From positions 70,471,980 to 70,535,979 of the forward strand of contig CP136063.1 of assembly GCA_032622095.1 (NCBI GenBank): a DNA stretch of 64,000 nucleotides. Direction: 5' to 3'. Position numbers and translations under genes: made by a program. This DNA comes from Siphonodentalium dalli (Eukaryota > Mollusca > Scaphopoda > Gadilida > Siphonodentaliidae). The notes under the pieces were generated by a model. That model was not told where the DNA came from and ran no database searches. It worked only from the letters and a program-made list of their open reading frames with translations. The stretch's first letter is position 1, and every line of letters starts with the position of its first letter. Positions 34,958 to 46,077 of this stretch are shown piece after piece.

Positions 34958-35113
34958 GTTTTCGTCCATCATTCAAGTACTACAACAAATGGATCAGTCT
35001 GTTTGGGGCTCTGCTGTGCTTGATAATAATGTTCTTATCAAACTGGTGGGCGGCTCTGTTTACGTTTATCATCGTCACGGCCCTGTATGTGTTCATACAC
35101 AGAAAGAAGCCAG
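34958..35113 (+). CDS. SLC12A2-like: NKCC exon 12, TM11 and TM12
   Basis: Phase 1 to 1. Starts [20 protein letters not shown], then a second hydrophobic run [20 protein letters not shown], ending HRKKP. N-W-W-A-A is the conserved TM11-TM12 turn. The open frame upstream of the acceptor (ctccgcag) is only intron. A TTAA-flanked palindromic element (A3) starts 6 bp after the exon, in the donor region gtaggc. Confidence 0.96.
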
Positions 35114-35119
35114 GTAGGC

Positions 35120-35584
35120 TTAACCCTTTACCCAACAAAACGGCCAAAAACGCCCAAATAAAGCTTCAACAGCCTAAAATATCTTCGGTCTGTCTCAATA
35201 ACACCATACAAATATGGATATCATTGGAACCGGTTCATTTACCACATTGTGATGGTTACAGTTATGCCCTGTGCCAATGCATTCTCTTATATATGCGAGT
35301 CGACCATAGGTCGCCTCGCATATATAAGAGAATGCATTGGCCTAAAAACAATCTTTTTTAACACTTTTTACCATTTTTTCTTACATTCTTTAACAATTTT
35401 ATAATTTTTTCTTACATTTTTTAACATTTTTTATAATATTTTTCCACATTCTTTGACAATTTTATCATTTTTAATATGTGTTAGGCCAATGCATTCCCTT
35501 CTATATGCGAGGCGACCTATGGTCGACTCGCATATATAAGATAATGCATTGGCACAGGGCCGTTCTGTTTGGGTAAAGGGTTAA
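35120..35584. mobile_element. Family A copy 3, next to exon 12
   Basis: Complete copy in reverse orientation: TTAACCCTTTACCCAACA to GGGTAAAGGGTTAA. Two opposed palindromes at 35275-35341 and 35483-35554 surround repeated TTCTTACATTCTTTAACA motifs. It begins at intron position +7 of NKCC exon 12. Confidence 0.87.
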
Positions 35585-36107
35585 GAAATAACTTTATATA
35601 TAGATAAATATATAAATATATATTTCCATGAAATTGATACATTCCTTGCGAAAAAAATTATGTCTTAGGATAAAACACCTGTCAGGCACGCATCCAGGTG
35701 AAGAACAATTTCATTATGATCAACGATTTTGGATTCGTATACCAAACGCCTTGGATTTCTGGAAGAGTGACCGATACCATTTACGGTTATCGAGAAATAA
35801 ATTCAATGACTAATTAAGTGACAACCAATTGTTTTACAATGGTTTGTGAATTGTCATCTTATGGTTAAATTATATGGTGAGGTTTGCAAATTTAAAAATC
35901 TAATATCAATATGAATATCAACAAAACAGTATGAGGTGTTCAATACACAATACTATGTATAACACAAATTTGTTCGCGACGAACAAGATCGTCATCCAAA
36001 GAGTCGTTTTATCCGTTACTCACACCACGTGTATATACATTCATGTATCGCCGGAAAACAGAACATAAACTGTCTGCATTTCTTTAATTCGTCTGTACCT
36101 TTTTCAG

Positions 36108-36207
36108 ATGTCAATTGGGGATCGTCTACTCAAGCGCACGCCTACAGAGATGCTCTAAAGTCAACGCTCAAACTTATAAGTGTAGATGAGCATGTGAAAA
36201 ACTTCAG
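36108..36207 (+). CDS. SLC12A2-like: NKCC exon 13, start of cytosolic C-terminal domain
   Basis: Phase 1 to 2. Reads [20 protein letters not shown] then [24 protein letters not shown] is a family hallmark just after TM12, and E-x-H-V-K-N-F-R-P-Q is completed by the next exon. The donor is GTCTGT, somewhat weak, but the frame join fixes it. Confidence 0.95.
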
Positions 36208-36326
36208 GTCTGTTGTCCACAACCGACAGCTACGTTGATATATACACAACTAAATACCCCCCACTGTTAGACTTATTTGCACAACCAACTCCCAACTCCA
36301 TATTTTGGGAGACGATTATCATTGAC

Positions 36327-37656
36327 AGGCCTCAAAATATGGCAAATGAGGTCCCCAGGAGGTGAATTTGGTGACGATACTCCGCACAGCGGGCTATCAT
36401 CTCTAAATTCACCTTCTGGGGGACCTCATTCAGCTTATGGCTCATAATCTCTTGAAAGTATTTTTTATTAACAAATTAACAAGTTTTTATGTATCTTTAG
36501 AAGTTTCTTTTTCTTTTAAGCTCAATTTTACAAAGTAAAGTTTGTGCTATTGCCATGGGTTGGCGTCCATCGTGCGTCCGTTCGTGTGGACGGACGTCCG
36601 TGCGTCAACAATTTCCTTCGGCATGCCATACAGGCCCAATACCTCATCCGACTTTCACCAAAATTAGCTTCAGGGTGACCTATAGATCAGAGTTATCAAA
36701 TGTCTCCGCTAGCAGCCATGTTGGATTTCAAATTTGAATCCATCGGCACACCCTACAGTCCGTATTTATGGCCGGATCATTTTGTAATGTTTGCAGGCAC
36801 GATTGTGATAACCTGTAAATTGGAGCTATCGAATTTGAAAGATTTTCGATGAAAAACATGGCCGCCGGCATCCATGTTGGATTTTACTCTTTGCATGACT
36901 AAATCCCTTGACACACCGTGCAGACCACACCCATCGTCCGATCATCACCAAACTTCATTTGGATATTCGGGAGGACCTCTAGATGGGAGCCTCATATTTT
37001 GACAGAAATTCGTTGAAAAACATGGCTGGCAGCGGCCATCTTGGAATTTATTCTTTGTATGACTAAATCCTTTGGTGCAACCTACAGACCACATCCATCG
37101 TACGATCATCACCAAACTTCATATGGATCTTCGGGGGACCTCTAGATGGGAGCCTCCTATTTTGACAGAAATTCGTTGAAAAACATGGCCGCCAGCGGCC
37201 ATCTTGGAATTTATTCTTTATATGACTAAATCCTTTGGCGCACCATAAAACCACATCCCTCATCAGATCATCACCAAACTTCACATGGATCTTCGGGGTG
37301 ACCTCTAGTTTACTTTCCCTCTTATTTATCATTCTATTCATTGCTCAGCAAAAATTAAATCCTTCCCAAGTTGAGCTACAGTGTCATTGATACTTTCATT
37401 TAGATTAGTGTCTCTATACTCCAGAAATTGGCAGACGGCACAATGCACAATCATATGCCAAATTGGTGCAAATCGCCATCTTCACCATCTGGGAACTTCA
37501 AGTCGTGGCTAAATGTCTCCCATAGCAGATGAGACCATGTAAAATGGGGTTCCCAGGGAATGAATGTAGTGGCTAGCCCACTGTGTGGTGTATCGTCACT
37601 AAATTACCCTCTGGGGACCTCATTCTGCAAATGTCCGGCACCATTGTGTGAGGCCT
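36327..37656. mobile_element. Family E relative, copy 6, interrupted
   Basis: Ends CAGGCCTCAAAATATGG and its inverse GTGTGAGGCCTG, flanked by ATCATTGA and ATCAGGAA (6 of 8 equal). The middle is split by an array of roughly 160-bp tandem repeats (36540-37320). It lies in the intron after NKCC exon 13. Confidence 0.68.
36540..37320 (+). repeat. Tandem ~163-bp repeat array
   Basis: Four to five units of the repeat also seen at 5206. The last two units (from 37043 and 37206) are 163 bp apart and nearly identical. It begins with a GCGTCCATCGTGCGTCCG-type simple stretch. Inserted into hAT-like element copy 6. Confidence 0.8.
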
Positions 37657-38365
37657 GATCAGGAATATTGTATTCTCGTCAGATACGCCAGGCAAATGAT
37701 GTGGCCTATGGTACATTTATATTGTTGAGCTGCACTATTTGCTCACAGGAACATATACAACGTATGTAGCAAAACTGTGGCTATGGTACGATATGGTATT
37801 TATTAGCATAAAACACTCATGTGAGCCGTATGCATTACATAATAATAAGACATACAATTTACATATTATACATAGTTTATATAATAAACATTCAACATAT
37901 TCATACTACATTTATACAATGTGACTCTGTTGAAGCTCAATAATATATGCGTGAAAATAAACTGTATGCAGGCCTATGATATCGTGTGGAATAGAAAATA
38001 ATTATTAATTCATTCCTCAATTTCGTGCTTCTTCTATCGTTTAAAAGAATTCTTTGATAGCTCGACTGATCACATTATTTGTATTTGGTTGGTCGTTTCG
38101 CATTATGTATAGCAATTTTGAGATATTACTGGCCCCTAGAAATGCGCTGCTTTTATAATTTAGACTTTTTCTCAACTTGTGGTATTTGGCACAGTGGAAG
38201 ATAAAATGCTATATCGCATACACGTAACGCATATATCGGTCAACGTCATTAAAAATTAAATGAGGACAATACAAACTGATTTGAACAAGCCGGTTAAAGG
38301 ATGATTCAAACCAACTGTACACAACACATATTGTTCCAAGTCTGCACACAGTCATTCATTTCCTA
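37657..38365. other. Intron 13, nothing recognised
   Basis: AT-rich unique sequence. Confidence 0.45.
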
Positions 38366-38612
38366 TTAGCCCGTGTTATGCTATAAAGCATCACTGATGA
38401 GTAGTTATCCCATAGAAAATATTCAGATAATAAGATCAACATCGTTTGTTGAAAAAATTATTATCTAAAAAAAATCCCTCAATAAATATAGGGCTCTTTC
38501 TGCACTTTTATTTATCCGTTGTCTGCTTTTACCAAATAAACATTCCACCAAATCATTCCGATGTACACTTTTTAACTGATTGGGAGAATCCATTTAGTAC
38601 ATGAAGGGTTAA
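38366..38612. mobile_element. Family G copy 3
   Basis: Diverged copy with ATCACTGATGAGTAGTTATC near the left and ATGAAGGGTTAA at the right. The left TTAA has become TTAG. Confidence 0.65.
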
Positions 38613-38654
38613 ATATGCGTTATTAGAAGTAGATGTCCCTGGTATCCACTCTAT

Positions 38655-38850
38655 AGTCTAAAATAAACAAAGAATACCTACAGGTTTTGTTTGAATACCG
38701 AAATATCTCATGAGTGTCTGGAAAGAAATATTGAATTTTCACGAGCGGCTACAATCCACGAGTGAAAATCGATATTTCTTTCCGGACACGAATGAGATGT
38801 TTCAGGTATTCAAACAAAATCTGTAGGCATACTTTTTATTCTGCGGATTA
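38655..38850. repeat. Inverted repeat, single copy
   Basis: TACAGGTTTTGTTTGAATAC pairs with GTATTCAAACAAAATCTGTA; AAAGAAATATTGAATTTTCA pairs with TGAAAATCGATATTTCTTT. Arms about 80 bp, tip near 38755. Confidence 0.78.
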
Positions 38851-39343
38851 TTTAGGCTCAAAGTTGCCAAGTTAAGTCTTAATTATTTAAATCATTAACT
38901 GTACTTAATTAAAGAGCGCACATGTCAGTGTTTACTAACAGGAAAGAGCCTAGGCATAAAGTTGAATTTGACACGATGCGACTCAAACATAAAATTGACG
39001 GTTGATCACGCGCCGTCATAAATTCTTCGCTTTTGACTGGCTAGTGGAGCTGCAGTGTGCACGCAATGATCACTCGATCGACATTGGCAGCTCGTTTCAG
39101 TTTCAAGCCCTACAGTGAAATGACGATATCTGGCTTCTGAGAGATAAACAGTAAGATCTACGTTTCGGCAATTTCGTGCTATTTTATAGGCAAGCATATC
39201 ATAGATGATGATACACTTTGATTGACCGGCAGGTTAATTGTTTTTTTTCTGGTGAATGAAATTGAAAGTTATTTTACATTATATTTGTAAGTTAGTGTAA
39301 TCAACACCTGTTTATTAGAATCAGTTTTCTTCGTGTTTCGCAG

Positions 39344-39455
39344 GCCACAGGTGTTAGCTCTGACTGGTTACCCGAGAAACAGACCGGAACTGGTCGACTT
39401 CGTATCAGCCATCACAAACAAACAAAGTATGCTGATATGCGGCCAAATCTTTTTT
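39344..39455 (+). CDS. SLC12A2-like: NKCC exon 14, C-terminal domain
   Basis: Phase 2 to 0. Encodes PQVLALTGYPRNRPELVDFV then SAITNKQSMLICGQIFF. It follows the family pattern P-Q-x-L-x-L-T-G-x-P-x-x-R-P-x-L-x-D-F, the first beta-alpha unit of the APC-type cytosolic domain. Acceptor tttcgcag, donor gtaagt. Confidence 0.94.
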
Positions 39456-39686
39456 GTAAGTAACCTTTATCCTAAATTAAAATATCTACGTAATTGGGAA
39501 CAAGGAATAAGATAGGTCGATAAATACACGCAATATCGATCTAAAGCCTACACATGCATATACTCTGGAAAAATTGTCAGAATTTGTAGAATTTTCAGCA
39601 GTTTTAAATATTTCGCACAAAAGTGAGACAAACGCTCAGGATTTTCGTGAAATTTCAGAAAGCTCCAGTGGTAAATTATATTTCAG

Positions 39687-39821
39687 GGCGACATGACGTT
39701 CCATACGAAACATTTGCGATCGACAGCAGCATATAACTGGTTCAAACGCAGAGGGGTGAAAAGTTTCTACAACAGCGTGACGGCTCCCAACTTTAGAGCA
39801 GGAGCACAAGTACTGATGCAG
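39687..39821 (+). CDS. SLC12A2-like: NKCC exon 15, C-terminal domain
   Basis: Forty-five codons, phase 0 to 0, and 231 bp after exon 14, the shortest intron seen. Reads GDMTFHTKHLRSTAAYNWFK and later GVKSFYNSVTAPNFRAGAQV. K-S-F-Y-x-x-V-x-A-x-x-F-R-x-G is the conserved helix before the G-x-G-R-M-x-P-N-T strand, which lies in the next exon. Donor gtaaaa. Confidence 0.94.
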
Positions 39822-40642
39822 GTAAAACATCTAGCTATATGTATATACATATATATCTATAAAACGCTGTCTGAGCTCAGCTTATTATTAAAGTTATCTT
39901 ATAGTTTCTATAATGTCTAGGTCTTTCATGATCGTACTGATGCTGGTAAAACATCTGGCTCTATCAGGGTTGTAGTCCCGAGTACCCTCTTGTGGATTCC
40001 GACGCTGTTAAAGCAGATTTTAGTTTTCAAGATTCTTGTAAATTCAGGAAACGCTCGTGAAAAACGATTTTTGACATCATCAAATTAAAGGCCCACTTAA
40101 TTTTCGAGCCCCCAAATCACATTATATAACATATATGCCATATTGTATAGCATTTGAAAGACGAAGCCCCAAAGCATTGTATTTTCAACTCATTCGATGT
40201 AATAAACTGTGAACATGTTGTTTTTGTTGAGATATCGTTATGTTCTCAAGTTTCTGCACAAAGGCTGTTGCATGTCTGGGAGCCATAACGGGAATATTTT
40301 ATGATTTCAGCTATTACTCTATGGGCACCTTCTGAGACACAGACGTTCCAAATGGTGATGAATTGTTGTATTTGAGTAATATTTTATGGCATAGATGGTA
40401 ATTAAAACCGTATATCAAGGCACTATAAACAAATAATCGGTGATTCGAAACTTAAGTGGGCATTTACATGATCACCTTATATTAATATAATGATGTGCAG
40501 TCCGTACGTTATAAGTTTCCATAATAAATGCCGCGTGTGTGTGGGACTCTCTGTCTATACATTAAATTTTATTATCTGAATGGCTACAGTGTAGGTTGTT
40601 GATCGGCTGTCAAAGTGTGTGTCTAGCGAAGGTACCTTCTTC
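39822..40642. other. Start of the 7.6-kb intron 15
   Basis: A roughly 400-bp stretch (40085-40455) resembles the inverse of parts of 50380-50740 (GTTATGGCTCCCAGA; AACATGTTCACAGTTTATTA), a diverged repeat not otherwise classified. Confidence 0.4.
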
Positions 40643-41256
40643 AAATAAACTACCCGGTTTATAAAATAAACTACCCGGTTTATAAAATAAACTACCCGGT
40701 TTATAAAATAAACTACCAGGTTTATAAACTAAACTACCCGGTTTATAAAATATACTACCCGGTTTATAAACTAAACTACCCGGTTTATAAAATAAACTAA
40801 ACTACACGGTTTATAAAATAAACTAAACTACCCGATTTATAAACTAAACTACCCGGTTTATAAAATAAACTACCCGGTTTATAAACTAAACTACCCGGGT
40901 TATAAAATAAACTAAACTACCCAGTTTATAAAATAAACTAAACTACCCGGTTTATAAAATAAAGTACCCGGTTTATAAACTAAACTACCCGGTTTATAAA
41001 ATAAACTAAACTACCCAGTTTGTAAAATAAACTAAACTACCAGGTTTATAAACTAAACTACCCGGTTTATAAACTAAACTACTCGGTTTATTAAATAAAC
41101 TAAACTACCCGGTTTATAAATAAACTACCTGGTTTATAAACTAAACTACCTGGTTTATAAACTAAACTACCCGGTTTATAAAATAAACTACCCTGTTTAT
41201 AAAATAAACTAAACTACCCGGTTTATAAAATAAACTACCCGGTTTATAAAATAAGC
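40643..41256 (+). repeat. 21/26-bp minisatellite CCCGGTTTATAAA
   Basis: About 28 units of CCCGGTTTATAAAATAAACTA (21 bp), with interspersed 26-bp units carrying an extra AAACT. Each unit contains the partly self-complementary GTTTATAAAC. It sits in the long intron before NKCC exon 16. A one- to two-unit relative is at 59380-59415 in reverse orientation. Confidence 0.93.
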
Positions 41257-41283
41257 CCAGTTGACGAATACGAGCCCAAGTGC

Positions 41284-42005
41284 ATTTGAAGCCAAAACGT
41301 GACATTACAGTATGTAAAGAGTGTGCGATAAGCAATACACTCGACACCGCGGGGAACACCACTAAGCCTGCACTGCTTGGTAATCACCATGGTTCACTGT
41401 TATTTTTTGCGTGGAGCGGATTATTTATGAATAAAAAAAATACTGGAGACCGACCAGGGCTCACCAAGAATCACCGCCAACCAATGAGAATCGGCACAAA
41501 ACATCGAGAATCGCCGCGAACCAATGAGAATAGAATCACCACAAAACACTGATAATCGCCGCGAACCAATGAGAATTGCCACAAAACACCGGCAACTATT
41601 TAGATTTATTTTAAAACATGCAGTATTAACTAGATGTTGATAATTGTCTTGACTTGTCTTGACTTGTTGAAACTATTAATGACCGTGAAACTGAAACTTT
41701 ATGGAAATTGTAGACCTATATTAAATGCGATTCCGTTGCATGTGGTTATAATGATGTGGCAGGTTCGCGGTGATCCATGGTATCGTGGTGATTCATTGTC
41801 GTATAGTGACGTTTGGATTAAACTTCCATCACCATGTTGATTGTACCATATATAGCGCTCGCTAATCCTCGCCACTCAAGTTATCGGTCTTGATTGCGTC
41901 ACCGTAAACCACTCTTCCAGAAGAAAAAAAATTGTCACGGTGCTGAGTGTTTTGCTTATCGCACACTCTTTACATACTGTACATTGTCGCTTAAGACTGT
42001 CGTCA
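41284..42005. mobile_element. Inverted-repeat element downstream of the 21-bp minisatellite
   Basis: ACAGTATGTAAAGAGTGTGC at 41308 and its inverse GCACACTCTTTACATACTGT at 41961 are ends of inverted arms of about 55 bp. The interior includes a short tandem array (41460-41590) of CGCCGCGAACCAATGAGAAT units. No coding capacity recognised. Confidence 0.6.
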
Positions 42006-42419
42006 TGTCGACATCTCCCAAGCACAGTTATGCCGGATTTCACCTCTTATACACGCGTTATTTATGGGGGAATCCAGTGGCTCAGGTTTCCGAGAGCCCA
42101 ATTAGTTTCACCACGTGAGAGCAAATAACTAATGTCCCTTGGAGTAAAGGGTGCTCAGGAATTAACTGCGTGATCTTTACAGAAAGGTCCATGATTGGGA
42201 TTCTTCGGTGTAGTATTAATATGGTTTCTCGTCTGCACTCAAGAGCTTGTGAATCTATACAACGGCGTACTGCTTTTGGACCTGTATCCATTAATGAAGC
42301 CATGTTACCTCTGATGCAGCATGCACGCTGGCTTTATACTTTTCTCGGGGGGGGGGGGGGGGTAACCACTTCCAAATTTCATTTCACTGAGCGGTTCACA
42401 CTAAATGTGCTCCAATGAC

Positions 42420-42600
42420 CACAGCGACACACCCTTTAACAACATAATCATAACTACATTAATTTCTTATATTTATATGGCTTTTCCATATTACTTTCTA
42501 TAGACTCAGTTGAATTTCTTATATTTATATAGCTTTTCTCCTTATTAATTTGATTATATGTAATTTCTTATATTTATATAATCTGTATTTAAATTAATAT
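42420..42600 (+). repeat. TTTCTTATATTTATAT repeats
   Basis: Three copies of AATTTCTTATATTTATAT at irregular spacing in AT-rich sequence after a long G run (42347-42361). Confidence 0.6.
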
Positions 42601-42699
42601 AATCACGATATATATACAGTATGTGATACCAATATAATAATGCAGGTTTGAACCACGAATCCACCCGGGTACTCTCGGTTTCACATGGACAAATATATA

Positions 42700-43352
42700 C
42701 ATAGGATAGGATAGGATAATTTTATTTACAATATACACACATGGAAAGTACAATTACAAATAAATATAATATTGATAGACTATACATGTATATTGCTAGG
42801 GGTGATATAGTCATGACTGACTGTCTTCCTATCACCCCTGGGTGTGGTGACAGATTATATATACATATATAGATGCATTAAATCAATTTAGACGCCATGG
42901 TTTCATCAAATCGTGCGGTGACAGCGGTCTATTTCATCGGGTCTTGTCCTTAGGCGGGAAAGCAATTTGGAAGATATGAGTCTTGAAGGCCGATTTTATT
43001 TCCGAAAATATCTAGTGTAGTTTTGATAGAAATGTGTCTTTGGTTCGAAAGAAATGGCCCATCTACTGAAAATTCCCGATATCCACACGTTTTGAGGTCA
43101 CCGGGGTTCAGTACAAGATTGCACGCATTTCCAGACCTTAGAGGATAGGCCGGTTCATAGTGTGCCACCAATTCAGCCAGGTAAGATCGTGCTAGCTTAT
43201 AATAGCATTTGTAGACAATTAGTAGCATTTTAAATGTCTGATTGGTAAGCCAATGCAATTTTTCAAGAACTGTGGAAATGTGATAAAATTTCTTTGTACG
43301 GGTAATATGCTTTCTGGCGAAGCTTGAGTGTTTTAATTTTTTCAGTTGCACA
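42700..43352 (-). pseudogene. CR1/L2-like LINE 3' fragment
   Basis: A 133-codon minus-strand frame (42950-43351) reads LEKLHWLTNQTFKMLLIVYK, then YLAELVAHYEPAYPLRSGNA and later GYREFSVDGP. This follows the L-H-W-L-P-V...I-L-x-L-V-Y-K...L-R-S...G-x-R-x-F-S-V-x-x-P pattern of CR1/L2-type LINE ORF2 C-termini. The copy ends in a GATAG-type microsatellite near 42700-42715, as expected for the 3' tail. The reverse transcriptase core is missing. Confidence 0.78.
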
Positions 43353-43977
43353 AATAAAATTACTACAATGCGTTGCTCAAGTACACAACCTCTATGTGTA
43401 TTTCAGCCATCTTAAATGACCAATCCCAAACCGTTGTTTTATAACCAAGACCTAACATGCATTCGAAGATTCGAACGTCGGAAACAGAACCCTGAACTCA
43501 ACGACGTCATATTCGAGGGTTCAGATTCTCATTCCCCCCAAAATAAACAGGATTTGAAACTAACAACCCGCTAACTTTATCTGTTTCTTGTCGAATCATT
43601 TGAATTGGCGATCTTCCGTTCACAATCACTTTATAGAACCACCCCTGGTTAAGTGCATGGTCCTGCTAATTTGCTCCTGCTGAATTGATATGGTGCTTTA
43701 GGGTACGTTCATATATACGCTGGCAAGTTTGCACGGTATGTTCTGCAAGGCATTTCATCATAAAAAAACAACATGGTGGCATAATTTGAAAGTAAACGTG
43801 CATATAATATGCATCTTTACCAAAGCGAACGACGTGAGACGCAAAAGTTCTGTAGTTCCACTTGTAACGGCGCTACTGACATTTGCCTTCGTGCATGTAT
43901 GATTGATTCTTGCGAGATAATTGCACGCTATTTACAGGCAAATTCCGGTAACACGGCTACAGGGGTTACGTAGCGTT

Positions 43978-44215
43978 TTTCCGAAGACCCATAACTCCGA
44001 AGGTCCGATTCTCCGAAGGTCAGATTCTCCGACGCCCCGATTCTCCGAAAGCCCATAACTCCGAAGTCCCGATTCTCCGAAATCCCATAACTCCGAAGAC
44101 CCATAACTCCGAAAGCCCATAACTCCGAAGGCCTATAACTCCGAACGCCCATAACTCCGAAGGTCTATAACTCCGAAGGGCCGAATCTACGAAGGTCCGA
44201 TTCTCCGAAGATCAT
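43978..44215. repeat. CTCCGAAG minisatellite, left arm of fold-back
   Basis: Tandem 14-15 bp units alternating between CCCATAACTCCGAAG and CCGATTCTCCGAAG. The reverse of the array at 45119-45441. Confidence 0.88.
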
Positions 44216-45118
44216 GTTTTATCGCTTATTAAATAGTGTACAGTCCAGTGGCGGAGTCAATGGGGCCCATGTGTAACATGCGGCATGTGAAGAATCAAAT
44301 GGTTCTACGAGTGACTTTTGGGGGTAAAATGGTGGTCTAATACCGTTTGGAATTTCACAATTCTTAGAGTGTATTGATAAGTATGAAATGCGAGTATGGT
44401 TATATTTTGTATGGAACATGTACATGTAGATAATATACCCCCCCCCTGGAATCCGGAATCCAGCTTCAAATTTACCATGGAATCCGGCGTCCAGCTTCAA
44501 ATTGACACTGGAATCCGGCGTACGGGTCCAAAATGGGTGGAATCCGGCGTACGAAAAGGGGGGAAGGGCCCCTCATATATTGGAAACGTTAACTATGTAT
44601 TATAATAAGGTGATATATACACCATCAGTAGTGTGCGACAAGCCTTAATTTTCCACAGAATGCTTAAATTTATGAAAGAAATACAATTATTTTGCCACAA
44701 TGTACGTCTTAATACAATTAACATGATTAAAATGTGCACAACTGACTGCATTGGGGTGATTTGATGCAATCAGGTTCATTTTATATATGAAAAAGGACAA
44801 GTTCTTCCCCGTTCACCCCTGTACATTTTACTCTGGCATCTCATGGGCCAACGTAATGTTATAGTATATGGTGTATAGTCAGTGGCGGGCCAGGATTCCC
44901 ATTTAGGTGGGGGGGGGGGTAGGAAAATTTTGAATATTTTGATGCCCCATGAACGATTTCCGGGCGTTTACATGACATTGGACATGTTTTGGTAGGGGCC
45001 CATATTGTCTGAAATAGCAAGTAGAGGTTTAATAGGGGCAGTAGGAATTTTGGGACCCCTTGGCTTCGCCACTGGACTGTACACTATTTAGTACACGATA
45101 ATACCCCGATAAAACAAA

Positions 45119-45441
45119 ATCTTCGGAGAATCGGACCTTCGGAGAATCGGACCTTCGGAGTTATGGGCCGTCGGAGAATCGGGCCTTCGGAGTTATAGAT
45201 CTTCGGAGAATCGGCCCTTCGGAGTTATAGGTCTTCGGAGTTATAGGTCTTCGGAATATCGGCCCTTCGATGGTTATGGCCTTTCGGAGAATCGGATCTT
45301 CGGAGTTATGGGCCGTCGGAGAATCGGATCTTCGGAGTTATGGGCCGTCGGAGAATCGGATCTTCGGAGTTATGGGCCGTCGGAGAATCGGGTCTTCGGA
45401 GTTGTGGGCCTTCGTAGTAATAGGTCTTCGGAAAATCGGTC
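45119..45441. repeat. CTTCGGAG minisatellite, right arm of fold-back
   Basis: Units CTTCGGAGAATCGG and CTTCGGAGTTATGGG alternate; a higher-order unit of about 30 bp (one of each) is visible at 45300-45400. Slightly longer than the left arm, so the arms have changed copy number independently. Confidence 0.88.
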
Positions 45442-45617
45442 TGACACCGCTACAGGTGAACTACGGGGAATTTACTTCGCATGTAGTTAGGTGTGGTACA
45501 GATGCATTTTATTTGCTTGTTTCCATTCACATTCTGGCACCACATCGTTTTCTACGACAAAATGCCTGCAAACCATACCGTGCAAACTTGCCAGTGTATG
45601 AACGTACCCTTACACCA

Positions 45618-46077
45618 AAGCGATGCTGTTAAGAAAAAAGTTATACGTTGTTTTTTCTAGAGTCAGTTTCGCCGTGTTTGGCTGATCTGAACAACTTGAA
45701 GAAAGGCCACTCTATGTATAACACATTTAAAAATAAGTGTATTGTGAAATATTGTTAATAATGGCTGTGTTGGTTGTTTCAAACCGGTCATAATTGAGAT
45801 GGATATTCATGTAGTTTTGCAAACATATGCATCAGTCAGCGCCACCATTTAAAAAAAAAAATTTAAAATGTGTATGTTATTGAATGTTTCATGCAGACAC
45901 TGGCTTTTGCTCCAATCGCCGCAAAAATAACACATTTAGAAATATCCTTGCCGTATACCAGCACCACACAAGTCAACAGGAACAACAAGCATTATAGCAA
46001 GTTAGCAGGACCATTTAACCAGCGGTGAGAACGCGCATCCAACGAGATGCAACTTACATATCAGTCGCAGTATCTGA
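45618..46077. other. Between the two fold-back elements
   Basis: Unique sequence, no coding signal. Confidence 0.45.

Larger units (their letters stand above)
43692..45617. mobile_element. Fold-back element with minisatellite arms
   Basis: Outer ends AGGGTACGTTCATATATACG and CAGTGTATGAACGTACCCTT are inverted, and so are the next 250 bp (GGCAAGTTTGCACGGTATG). Then come opposed arrays of CTCCGAAG / CTTCGGAG units, and inside them a further inverted block (AATAGTGTACAGTCCAGTGG). The arms are about 560 bp, the loop about 800 bp with rare repeats of GGAATCCGGCG. The loop has its own CAGTGGCGG ends, which may be an inserted hAT-like element. No transposase. Confidence 0.8.

Noticed and set aside
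40643-41256. CRISPR-like spacing in the 21/26-bp array
   Set aside because: No unique spacers between units; eukaryotic context; an ordinary minisatellite.
43928-45490. Open frames in the CTTCGGAG arrays
   Set aside because: Tandem-repeat artefacts, present on both strands.
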